Source: Isoetes taiwanensis (lineage: Eukaryota; Streptophyta; Lycopodiopsida; Isoetales; Isoetaceae). From it: 64,000 nucleotides of DNA. This document shows positions 43,076 through 53,416 of this stretch, in pieces; positions within the stretch are counted from its first letter, which is position 1, and every line of letters begins with the position of its first letter. Position numbers and translations under genes: made by a program. Location: NCBI GenBank assembly GCA_021234155.1, contig JAJEKV010000017.1, positions 4,870,792 to 4,934,791 on the forward strand, written 5' to 3'. The notes beneath the pieces are model-generated. The model saw only the letters and a program-made list of their open reading frames with translations. It searched no databases and was not told the origin of the DNA.

Positions 43076-46000
43076 AGATTGTGTGCTGGAATCTAAGAGG
43101 TATAAAGAATCCTTTGAAAAGAAAAAGGGCTCTCATAGCAATTCAGGAAATGAAGGCAGATCTCATTTTACTACAGGAACACAGACTTCCCCCTTTTGAA
43201 TCTTCAAAATTGGGGGATTGGATATGTCCAGGCAGTGGCTCTACATGGGCTGCAGCCAATGGCACTAAGGGTGGAATTTGTACAATCTGGAAAGGATTTT
43301 CTTCTGCTGGTTCATATGTGTCCCCCTTGGGCAGATGGTCTGTTAGCTTTCTCAATATCAAAGGTCATTTGACTGGAATAATAAATGTCTATGCTTCCAC
43401 AGAACCTCATGAAAGAGAAATGCAATGGAGGGAAATGAATTTCTGGATAGATCAACAAAGCCATGTTCATAATTGGCTGTTAGCAGGAGATTTTAATAAC
43501 ACTCCCCCGTGGGATCAAAAGCTTGGAAAAAAGATCAATATGACCAAGAATGAGAGAAGTGAATGGGATAAATTGGTTGGCAAATTTGTCTACCATCCCC
43601 CCTCCTCATCAGCCACATATTCTTGGAGTAATAAGAGAAAGGGTCCAGAAAGAACATTTTGTTTGTTAGATAGGTTCTACACTCTCTCAGTTGACCTGGA
43701 TTTGTGGGACCAAATTGTCATTAAGTCAGACTGTAGTAATTCTATTTCTGACCATTTTCCTCAAGTCATGGAGACTCTTGCCCTCCCTTCCTGAGCTACA
43801 CAGGTCAGTACTCCCTTCAAATTCAATGTTCAATTGCTGCAGGTTCAGCAATTTTGCTCACAACTGAGGGAGTATTATATATCTCTCCCCAAGATTGGAA
43901 ATAGCAAATCTATGATTGGGTTTGTGCAGAAACTAAAAACGTTGAAACATTGGATTAAAAAATGGGGGAAAGATTGGGCAGAAAAGAAGAGGAAACAAAA
44001 GAATGAAATTTATATTGAAATGAAAAAGGTAAGAGAATTTCTGTTTTTGGATAAAGATAATCAGACTTTGCAGGATCTAGAAAGTCAACTGGAGATCAAA
44101 GTCAAACATGTGGAGGAAATGGAAGCTCAGTCTTTGGCAATCAGAAGTAAATGTCAGTACATCAATTGTATGGATAAGAGTAGTTCCTCCTTCTTTTTCA
44201 GGGCTGCTAAGAGTCGGATCATCAATAATGGCATCATCTCAGTTCAAAATGATCAAGGGGAAACTATTCAAGGACAACCTGAGATACAAAGATTTTTTGC
44301 TCATAGATATCAGGAATTATTTGATAAGCAGCCAACATCTCAAACAGATATTGAGCAATTCTTTAGCATGGTTGACTTGGATTCTGACTCCTCAATTGTT
44401 AATAATGATGCCCTTATGGCTATTCCACAGAAGGAGGAGATTCTCCGAATCTTGAATTCGATGGCTTCTGGAAAAAGTCCTGGACCTGATGGCTTTCCCC
44501 CAGAATTCTTTAGAGAATTTTGGGATATAATGCAGGATGATTTCACAACTTTTGTGCAAGGAGCCTGGGTGGCAGATAGTTTACATCCTGCAATCAATGC
44601 TGGTCTAATTGCACTGGTCCCAAAGGTGGACCAACCTATGTCCTTTTCTGATTGGAGGCCAATCTCATTGACCAACACCGTTTATAAAGTTCTTGCAAAA
44701 ATTCTAGCAAACAGGGTTAAGCCTACCCTGGAAAGCCTCATTAGTCCCCTACAGACTGCTTTCCTTCCTGGAAGGAGTATCCTTGACAACTTTATTGGAG
44801 CTTATGAAGGATTACATTGGAGTAATCTAACCAACCAGAATTGCATGCTCCTGAAACTGGATTTTAAAAGGGCATTTGATACTATTAATTGGGATTTTTT
44901 GAGTAGGGCCATGGAGGTTTTGGGATTTTCTCAACAGGTGATCAATCTGGTTCTTGCCTTCAACAAGGAGGCCAGATCTGCAGTCTTGATTAATGGCTGC
45001 CCCTCCTCTTTTTTCCCCTGCAAAAGAGGAGTGAGGCAAGGGTGTCCTTTGGCTCCTTACCTCTTTTTAATAGTTGCTGAGATGGTGACCAGGGTTACTC
45101 TCAAGCTTCAACAGAATGGACAAATCCAAGGCCTCCAGATGCCAAATGAAGGTATGCCTCTTTCTCTGATGCAATATGCTGATGATACTTTCATTTTTTT
45201 GGAGGATGATGGGAAAAGCATCTTTGCCTTTCTGTCTGCCATGGAGACCTTTGGCAAAGCCTCAGGAGTTTTATTGAACAAAGCCAAATGTACCATCCTC
45301 TTGGATTCTAAGGAGGAAAAAATTGCTGATATAGTAATTCTCGAAAAAGGGATGGCCACCAAACTGTTGGGTCTTCCTCTTGCACCAGACATGAGTTTGC
45401 ATGGTCTTTGGTCTCCTATTACAAACAGGATTAAAAGAAAATTCATGATGTATCCTGCCTCTCTTTCATTGGCAGGAAGGGTTGAAATTGCCAACACAGT
45501 AATCACCAGCACGCACATCTATTTTTCATCTGCAATTGTGGCTGACAAAGCAACCTATCAGGAAATTCAGACTGCCATTAGAAAGTTTATATGGCAAGGG
45601 GACTATAAAGTTGCTTGGCAGAATCTCACCACTCCCAAGGATTCTGGGGGCCTAGGATGCAAGGGTCTGTTCAAACAAAGCTCGGGCTTTAGCCGCAAAA
45701 TTGATCCGGGCGTGCTTTATGGTCTCCTCATCTTTCTCCCCGCCATGGCCTTTTTATCGTCACCGGGTTCAGCAAACTAAACCTGTGGGAAACAATTCAA
45801 TTCAACATCAGCTCCCAGATTCGGCCTTCTACCAGTTAACAGCTGGCCCCCATACATCTTCTATCATGAGGAGGCTTTTAGAGGCCTGGAATGAAGTCTC
45901 CCATTGTTTTCATGCAGATAATCTTCATAAGGTTAGTTCCAAGTTTCATTTCTTTTGGCATCACAATTTACTTCCTACAGAGGCAGGATGCTTGGCTCTC

Positions 46001-46864
46001 AAACATCCGAGAAAATATAAAGAATGGAGTGATGCAGGTCTCAAAACTATAGCTGATCTCAGGCGTAATGGCAATTGGCTTACCTGGCATGAGCTGATTG
46101 CAAGAATCAGTGATACACAGGTCAACAAAAAGATTTTCTCTGACATCTCTAGTTCCTTGAGCAACTGGGAAGACTCAATGGATCCTATTTCATGGAGCTG
46201 TGAAGGAAAAAAGAGATACAGTGTGTCCAAGATCTACAAAATGATCATTCAACCTTCTGATCTTAAGGTCACTACAAAATGGGGTTGCACTCAGCATGAG
46301 GCAATCAAAATAATCATTGAGGGATGGCAGGCACATTGTGCAAAAAAGATTCTTCTTTTTAGATGGCTTCTGTTGAATCAGAGTTTGTCCACTAATGAGA
46401 GAATATCAAAATATAAGGCTGCTCAGTCCAATATTTGCCCGTTAGGCTGCCAGCTTCCAGAATCCAACCTGCATGTCTTTCAGTGCCCGAGGCTTCTGCC
46501 CTTCTGGCTCTGGGCAAAAAATCTCTGTAAGTCCACTCCTGGTTCATCTTCACAAGAATTTTTTGACTTTCTAAGTTTCCCTAGTGCCTTCTGTGGTACT
46601 TTGAGAACTCTGGCCCTATGGTCTATTTGGAAGCACAGAAACAGAATCGTTCATGATCACAAAACATTTAATCTCAATTGGATTAAAGCCTGCTTTCAGT
46701 CCCTGCTGGTTGAGACAACTATAGCACATAGAAGAAGCAAGGGCTCAGCATATGACAGAAATTGGGATTCTTTAGGGAATTACCATGGTTTTTATGCTTT
46801 CTTTAAACTTACTATCTCTGATGCTGATGTTGACATTGACAGATTTTGTGACCGAGCATTATGA
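43072..46864 (+). pseudogene. LINE ORF2: endonuclease, reverse transcriptase, zinc-finger region
   Basis: ORF2 nicks target DNA and primes reverse transcription there. Endonuclease: MKIVCWNLRGI, LLQEHR, AGDFNNTP and SISDHF, holding the expected N, E, D and SDH residues of APE-type nucleases. Reverse transcriptase: WRPISLTNTVYKVLAKILAN, FLPGRSILDN, LDFKRAFDTINWDFL, GVRQGCPLAP and the catalytic QYADDTFIF (YADD at 45175-45186). The C-terminus resembles the zf-RVT region (FHFFWHHNLLPT, CPLGCQLPESNLHVFQCP). Two defects: an in-frame TGA at 43792 between endonuclease and RT, and a frameshift near 45680. The ATG overlaps the ORF1 stop as ATGA. Confidence 0.95.
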
Positions 46865-47192
46865 TATGGTTATCCCCCCCTCTCGTGGAAGGTATGATCC
46901 TAAACCGGCTTTTGAGCAGTGGACGAGGGAGGTAATCAAGGCCAAGATGATTCACCTGAAGCAGCACATTTTGGCACAGACAGCTTTGGGAGTCATTCTG
47001 GATGATGAAGATCTTTGGTGGTGGAATGATTTGAAGATTTACTTTGCTGCAAAATGGGAGGAGCACTTTGACATCACCTCTGAAATCATGCTGCAGTTCA
47101 TGGTCCATACCCCTTTGGATCTTGATGAGCTTGAGACAGTATTCCATATTGTCCAGGTTGATCCATTGGAGTTTGTTTTGGGCTATGAGTAG
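46785..47192 (+). CDS. Open frame at the LINE 3' end, unknown
   Basis: A 135-codon frame overlaps the end of ORF2 in another frame and has coding-like composition after residue 25: FEQWTREVIKAKMIHLKQHI, DDEDLWWWNDLKIYFAAKWE, FDITSEIMLQFMVHTPLDLD. It is acidic and Trp/Leu-rich with no Cys/His cluster. It could be a C-terminal extension of ORF2 shifted out of frame, a third frame, or host sequence carried along. I do not recognise it. Confidence 0.4.
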   Translation: MVFMLSLNLLSLMLMLTLTDFVTEHYDMVIPPSRGRYDPKPAFEQWTREVIKAKMIHLKQHILAQTALGVILDDEDLWWWNDLKIYFAAKWEEHFDITSEIMLQFMVHTPLDLDELETVFHIVQVDPLEFVLGYE

Positions 47193-47751
47193 AAACTTCC
47201 AGTTCTGTTTTCTGTCTTGAACTATTACAGACATCTAAATTGATCTGATCTTTTTTGTCTAGCTGGTACAGCAAATTTTGAATATCTTGCTGTGCTATGC
47301 CTCTTTCAGTCCCTTCTTGGGACAAGTAAGCATTGCAAAGGTTTCTCCTTTTGCAATTGTTGTACATATTCATGTAACCTCTTTTGCATGTAATATCAAC
47401 CTGCCTTAACCTCAAAAAAAAAAAAAAAAAAAGAACAACATAAGGAAGCAACTTTAGTAAAACATACGTATTCTAATCTTCTAATTGAAGTAAACACAAA
47501 GTTTTTGGATTTCTACAAAATATAATCTTTCAATCAGGAGCAAAAACAATATCTACAAGAAACTTATATGCACGACAATGATGGGCATTTTTAGCACGTG
47601 TAAAATAAGTAGATGTCATGCATTCAATATAGACTTTTAGATATATTCGGGTCCATAGATGTCAAGAGTACCAATTGTGAATGGTTTAGTGTAAAGACAG
47701 GTGGGCATTAGCCATTGAATTGGCTTGTAAAAATAATCTATAGTAATTTTT

Positions 47752-47823
47752 TGTGGTTGTTGGGAGTCGAGCCCAGGTCTCCACGGCCACAACGTGGAAT
47801 TCTAACCACTAAACTACAACCAC
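47752..47823 (-). tRNA. tRNA-His (GTG), type 2 site
   Basis: GTG anticodon; acceptor and anticodon stems intact. One T-stem mismatch (CTGGG opposite CCCAA). Same variant as 50120-50191. Confidence 0.75.
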
Positions 47824-48662
47824 AACCACATCAATATAACTTCAACACATTTACGTGTGAAAAAAGGGATCTTATGATCATTTTGTCACCGAAGAAAACA
47901 CATAGTCTCTGGATTCCTGTAAACTACAATCCTTCAATCAAAAACAAAGCTTCTACCTACTACAAACATCGCCTGTGGATGTCGGAGTTTTTATCAACAT
48001 GTAAATGAGCAGAATTAATGGAGTGAATAAATAGTTGTAGATGTCATCGTCTCCATAGACGAAATTGAGTATCAAATAGACTACAACCACAACCACAACC
48101 ACATCAATATAACTTCAACACATTTACGATCGTGTGAAAAAAGGGATCTTATGATCATTTTGTCACCGAAGAAAACACATAGTCTCTGGATTCCTATAAA
48201 CTACAGTCCTTCAATCTGAAGCAAAGCTTCTACCTACTACAAACATACTGCCCAGGGATGTCACGGATTTTTATCAACGTGTAAATGAGCAAAAGTAATG
48301 GAGTGAATAAATAGCTGTAGATGTCATCGTGTCCATAGATGAAATAGAGTGTCAACTGCAAATTATTTAGGGTTCCTGGAGTTTAGCATTAGCCATGGAA
48401 TAGAATGGATAGAGGATGGAGTGCATAGATGGTATGGATTCCCTTGTCGTCGGGCTTCATTATTAGGATTCTACTTTTCAAAATAAGCAGGCCTTATGAC
48501 GGTTTACATTTTTTGGATCCGCATTCTTCATGTCTGGACACATGTTATGGACAACGTCTAGTAGAATCTCCACAAGGAAATGCTCAACGAGTAAGGTTGA
48601 ACGATGCCTTTGAGATGAATTGTAGAAGCCTCATATTACAAAGAATATAAATACATGATATT

Positions 48663-48734
48663 TGTAGTTGCTGGGAGTTGAGCCCAGGTCTCCACGGCTA
48701 CAACATGAAATTCTAACCACTAAACTACAACCAC
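48663..48734 (-). tRNA. tRNA-His body with GTA anticodon, type 1 site
   Basis: Loop TTGTAGC gives GTA. The anticodon stem is further weakened (ACATGAAA on the plus strand). Nearly identical to 36327-36398, as expected from the higher-order repeat. Confidence 0.55.
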
Positions 48735-49053
48735 AACAACATAAGGAAACAACTTTAGTAAAACATACGTATTCTAATCTTCTAATTGAAGTAAACACAA
48801 AGTTTTTGGATTTCTACAAAATATAATCTTTCAATCAGGAGCAAAAACAATATCTACTAGAAACTTATATGCACGACAATGATGGGAATTTTTAGCACAT
48901 TTAAAATCAGTAGATGTCATGCATTGAATATAGAGTTTTAGATATATTCGTGTCCATAGATGTCAAAGAGTACCAATTGTGAATGGTTTAGTGTAAAGAC
49001 AGGCGGGCATTATCCATTGAATTGGTTTGTAAGAATTATCTATAGTGATTTTT

Positions 49054-49125
49054 TGTGGTTGCTGGGAGTTGAGCCCAAGTCTCCACGGCCACAACGTGGA
49101 ATTCTAACCACTAAATTACAACCAC
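49054..49125 (-). tRNA. tRNA-His (GTG), type 2 site
   Basis: GTG anticodon with an intact anticodon stem. A box TAATTTAGTGG and B box GGCTCAACTCC as at 36718-36789. Confidence 0.75.
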
Positions 49126-49729
49126 AACCACATCAATATAACTTCAACACATTTACCATCGTGTGAAAAAAGGGATCTTATGATCATTTTGTCACCGAAG
49201 AAAACACATAGTCTCTGGATTCCTATAAACTACAGTCCTTCAATCTGAAGCAAAGCTTCTACCTACTACAAACATACTGCCCAGGGATGTCACGGATTTT
49301 TATCAATGTGTAAATGAGCAAAAGTAATGGAGTGAATAAATAGCTGTAGATGTCATCGTGTCCATAGACGAAATAGAGTGTCAACTGCAAATTATTTAGG
49401 GTTCCTGGAGTTTAGCATTAGCCATGGAATAGAATGGATAGAGGATGGAGTGCATAGATGGTATGGATTCCCTTGTCGTAGGGCTTCATTATTAGGATTC
49501 TACTTTTCAAAATAGGCATGCCTTATGACGGTTTACATTTTTTGGATCCACATTCTTCATGTCTGGACACATGTTATGGACAACGTCTAGTAGAATCTCC
49601 ACAAGGAAATGTTCAACGAGTAAGGTTGAACGATGCCTTTGAGATGAATTGCAGAAGCCTCATATGACAAAGAATATGAATAGACGATAGCTGGGAGTCG
49701 TATGACAAAGAATATGAATAGAAGATATT

Positions 49730-49801
49730 TGTGGTTGCTGGGAGTCGAGCCCAGGTCTCCACGGCCACAATGTGGAATTCTAACCATTAAACTACAACCA
49801 G
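49730..49801 (-). tRNA. tRNA-His-like (GTG), type 1 site, empty for the LINE
   Basis: Same variant as 37393-37464 (A31-C39 mismatch, C at position 1), here followed directly by GAACAACATAAGG with no LINE. Confidence 0.6.
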
Positions 49802-50119
49802 AACAACATAAGGAAGCAACTTTAGTAAAACATACGTATTCTAATCTTCTAATTGAAGTAAACACAAAGTTTTTGGATTTCTACAAAATATAATCTTTCA
49901 ATCAGGAGCAAAAACAATATCTACAAGAAACTTATATGCACGACAATGATGGGCATTTTTAGCACGTGTAAAATAAGTAGATGTCATGCATTCAATATAG
50001 ACTTTTAGATATATTCGGGTCCATAGATGTCAAGAGTACCAATTGTGAATGGTTTAGTGTAAAGACAGGTGGGCATTAGCCATTGAATTGGCTTGTAAAA
50101 ATAATCTATAGTGATTTTT

Positions 50120-50191
50120 TGTGGTTGTTGGGAGTCGAGCCCAGGTCTCCACGGCCACAACGTGGAATTCTAACCACTAAACTACAACCAC
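50120..50191 (-). tRNA. tRNA-His (GTG), type 2 site
   Basis: GTG anticodon, acceptor and anticodon stems intact, one T-stem mismatch. The last well-preserved copy before the degraded stretch. Confidence 0.75.
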
Positions 50192-51076
50192 AACCACATC
50201 AATATAACTTCAACACATTTATGATCGTGTGAAAAAAGGGATCTTATGATCATTTTGTCACCGAAGAAAACACATAGTCTCTGGATTCCTGTAAACTACA
50301 ATCCTTCAATCGGAAACAAAGCTTCTACCTACTACAAACATACTGCCCAGGGATGTCGCGGATTTTTATCAACATGTAAATGAGCAGAATTAATGGAGTG
50401 AATAAATAGTTGTAGATGTCATCGTCTCCATAGACGAAATTGAGTATCAAATAGACTACAACCACAACCACATCAATATAACTTCAACACATTTACGATC
50501 GTGTGAAAAAAGGGATCTTATGATCATTTTGTCACCGAAGAAAACACATAGTTTCTGGATTCCTATAAACTACAGTCCTTCAATCTGAAGCAAAGCTTCT
50601 ACCTACTACAAACATACTGCCCAGGGATGTCACGGATTTTTATCAACGTGTAAATGAGCAAAAGTAATGGAGTGAATAAATAGCTGTAGATGTCATCGTG
50701 TCCATAGACGAAATAGAGTGTCAATGCAAAATTATTTGGGTTCACACAGGTTTAGCATTAGCCATGGAATAGAATGGATAGAGGATGGAGTGCATAGATG
50801 ATACATGGATTCCCTTGTCGTAGGGCTTCATTATTAGGATTCTACTTTCAAAATAGGCATGCCTTATGACATTTATTTTTGGATCCACATTCTTCGTAAT
50901 GCGGACACATGTTATGGACAGCGTCTAGTAGAATCTCCACAGGAAATGCTCAGGTAAGGTTGAGCGATACCTTTTGAGATGAATTGCGGAAGCCTCATAT
51001 GACAAAGAATATGAATAGAAGATATTTGTAGTTCTTTGGGAATTAGATATGACAAAGAATATGAATAGAAGATATT

Positions 51077-51148
51077 TGTGGTTCTTTGGGAGTCGAGCCC
51101 GAGGTCTCCGCAGCCACAGCGATGGAATTCTAACCATTAAACAACGAG
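51077..51148 (-). pseudogene. tRNA-His-like remnant, type 1 site
   Basis: Recognisable from GTGGTT...GGAGTCGAGCCC and GGAATTCTAACCATTAAAC, but with TTCTTTGGG in place of TTGCTGGG and several indels. Confidence 0.6.
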
Positions 51149-51464
51149 AACAACATAAGGAAACTAGCTTTATTAAAACATCACATTATTCCTAATATCT
51201 TCTAGTGAAGTAAGCCGCAAAGTTTTGGATTTCTACAAAATATCATCTTTCAATCGAGAACCAAAAACAATATCTACACAAAGAAACTTATATGCGACAA
51301 TGATGGGCATTTTTAGCACATGTAAAAAAATCATTAAGATATCATGCATTGATTATAGAGTTTTAGATATATTAAGGTGTCCATAGATGTCAAGAAGTAC
51401 CAATTGTGAATGGTTTAGTGTAAAGACCATTGAATTGGTTTGTAGAATAATCTATAGTGATTTT

Positions 51465-51539
51465 TGGCAATGAGTTCTTGGGAGGTCGAGCCGGTCTCCA
51501 CGGCCTAGCGATAGATTCTAACCACTAAACTGCAACCAC
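51465..51539 (-). pseudogene. tRNA-His-like remnant, type 2 site
   Basis: Only GTCTCCACGGCC and TTCTAACCACTAAACTGCAA remain clear; the anticodon region is altered (TAGCGATAG). Confidence 0.5.
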
Positions 51540-52114
51540 AAACCACATCAATATAACTGCTTGCATTTACCTCAGCCCGAAAAAAGGGATCTTGCTGATC
51601 ATTTGTCACGAAGAAAGCACACATAGTCTCAGTTCACATAAACCACAGGTCCTTCCAATCCCAAGAAACAAGCACACCACTACAAACATCAGGGGATGTC
51701 GGCGGTTTTTATCAGTATTGTAAATGAGCAAAAAGTAATGGAGTGAATAAATAAACATGGAATGTCATAAATTGTCCATAGAGCGAAATAGAGTGTCAGC
51801 GCAAAATTATTTAGGGTTCACGGAGTTTAGCATTAGCCATGGGGAATAGAATGGATAGAGGGATGGAGTGCATAGATGGTATGGATTCCCTTGTAGGTAG
51901 GGCTTCATTATTAGGATTCTACTTTTCAAAAGTAAGCATGCCTTATGACGGTTTACATTTTGGATCCATTCTTCATATGCGGACACATGTTGGCGGACAG
52001 CGTCTGGTAGAATCTCACAAGAAAGGAAATGCTCAAGGGTAAAAGGTTGGGTAGAGATACCTTTGAGATGAATTGCGAAGCATAGCATGACAAAGAATAT
52101 AAATACAGATATTT

Positions 52115-52181
52115 TGTAGTTCTTTGGTGAGCCCGGGCTCCCGACACAGCGTGGAATTCTAACCACTAAACTACAACCCCC
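52115..52181 (-). pseudogene. tRNA-His-like remnant, type 1 site
   Basis: TTCTTTGG variant with several deletions; GTGGAATTCTAACCACTAAA is kept. Confidence 0.5.
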
Positions 52182-52496
52182 ACAACAACATAAGGAACAA
52201 CTTTAGTAAAACATCACGTATTCTAATCTTCTAATTGGAAGTAAACACAAAGGTTTTAGTTTCTACAAAATGCAATCTTTTAATCGAGGGCAAACAATAT
52301 CACGGAAACTTATATGCCGCGACAATGAGTGGGCATTTTAGCACATGTAAAAATCGGCCGGATGTCATGCATTCAATATAGGATTTTAGACCATATTGGT
52401 CCATAGATGTCAAGAGTACCAATTGTGAATGGTTTTGAGTGTAAGCAGGGTGAATAGCCATTGAATTGGCTTGTAAGAATAATCTATAGTGATTTT

Positions 52497-52569
52497 TGTG
52501 GTTCTTTGGGAGTGGTGAGGATCTCCCGCGACCACAGCGTGGAATTCACAACCACTAAACTACAGCCAC
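52497..52569 (-). pseudogene. tRNA-His-like remnant, type 2 site
   Basis: GTGGTTCTTTGGGAG, then CCACAGCGTGGAATTC; the B-box region is destroyed. Confidence 0.5.
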
Positions 52570-53152
52570 AACCACATCAATATAACTAGCATTTCACAGA
52601 TCATGGCAGAAAAAAGGGATCTTATGATCATTGTGTCACGAGAAGAAAAACACATAGTCTCACGGATTCACATAAACTCACGGTCCTTCAATGCGGAAGC
52701 AAAAGCTTCTACCTACCTGAAGCTTATACTTGCCCGAGGATGTCACAGTTTTTATCAGCGTTTAAATGAGCAAAAAGTAGCCAGGTGAATAAACTAGCTA
52801 TAAGATATCATCATGTCCATAAGGCCAGCATAAAGTGTCCAGCTACCGAGGTGGCAGGTTTCTGGAGTTTAGCATTAGCCATGGAATAGAATGGGTAGAG
52901 GATGGGTGCATAGATGGTATGGATTCCCTTATGCGTCCGGGCTTCATTATTAGGATTCTACTTTTCAAAATCGCTGAGGCCTTATGGCCGGTTTACATTT
53001 TGGATCCGCATTCTTCATGTCACGGACACACATGTTGGACAGCGTCTAATTAGAATCTCCACAAGGGAAGATGCTCCAGCGAGTAAGGTTGAGCGATGCC
53101 TTTGAGATGGATTGGCGGCCTCATGTTACAAAGAATATAAATACATGATATT

Positions 53153-53227
53153 TGCATAGTTGCTGGAAGTTGAGCCGAGGTCTCCACGACTACAGCATTG
53201 AAATTCTAACCACTAAACTACAACCAC
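53153..53227 (-). pseudogene. tRNA-His-like remnant, type 1 site (GTA-type)
   Basis: AGTTGCTGGAAGTTGAGCC and GACTACAGCATTG; corresponds to the GTA-type copies at 36327 and 48663. Confidence 0.5.
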
Positions 53228-53416
53228 AGCAACATAAAGGAAACAACTTTAGTAAAACATACATTATTCTAATCTTCATTGAAGTAAACACAAAGTTTTT
53301 AGTTTCTACAAAATATAATCTTTCAATAGGGAGCAAAAACAATATCTACTAGAAACTTATATACCCATTAATGATGGAGCATTTTTGCTTTATGTAAAAT
53401 CGGTAGATATCATGCA

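Larger units (their letters stand above)
37470..47431 (+). mobile_element. L1-type LINE, full length but disabled, with nested insertions
   Basis: A 7-bp target duplication AGAACAA (37463-37469 and 47432-47438) flanks an element that ends in about 18 A's. Sister units keep the empty site CCAGAACAACATAAGG (for example at 49797). Order: 5' leader and small frame, ORF1 (split by an insertion at 38585-41990), ORF2 with endonuclease, reverse transcriptase and zinc-finger region, a further open frame, 3' UTR, poly(A). Removing the insertion leaves about 6.6 kb, a normal length for plant L1 elements. Confidence 0.95.

Noticed and set aside
24166-50191. Organellar trnH origin for the tRNA copies
   Set aside because: Chloroplast-type trnH has a different body. 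These match the nuclear plan (TAGTTTAGTGG A box, CCACG/CGTGG stem), and no other organellar sequence is nearby.
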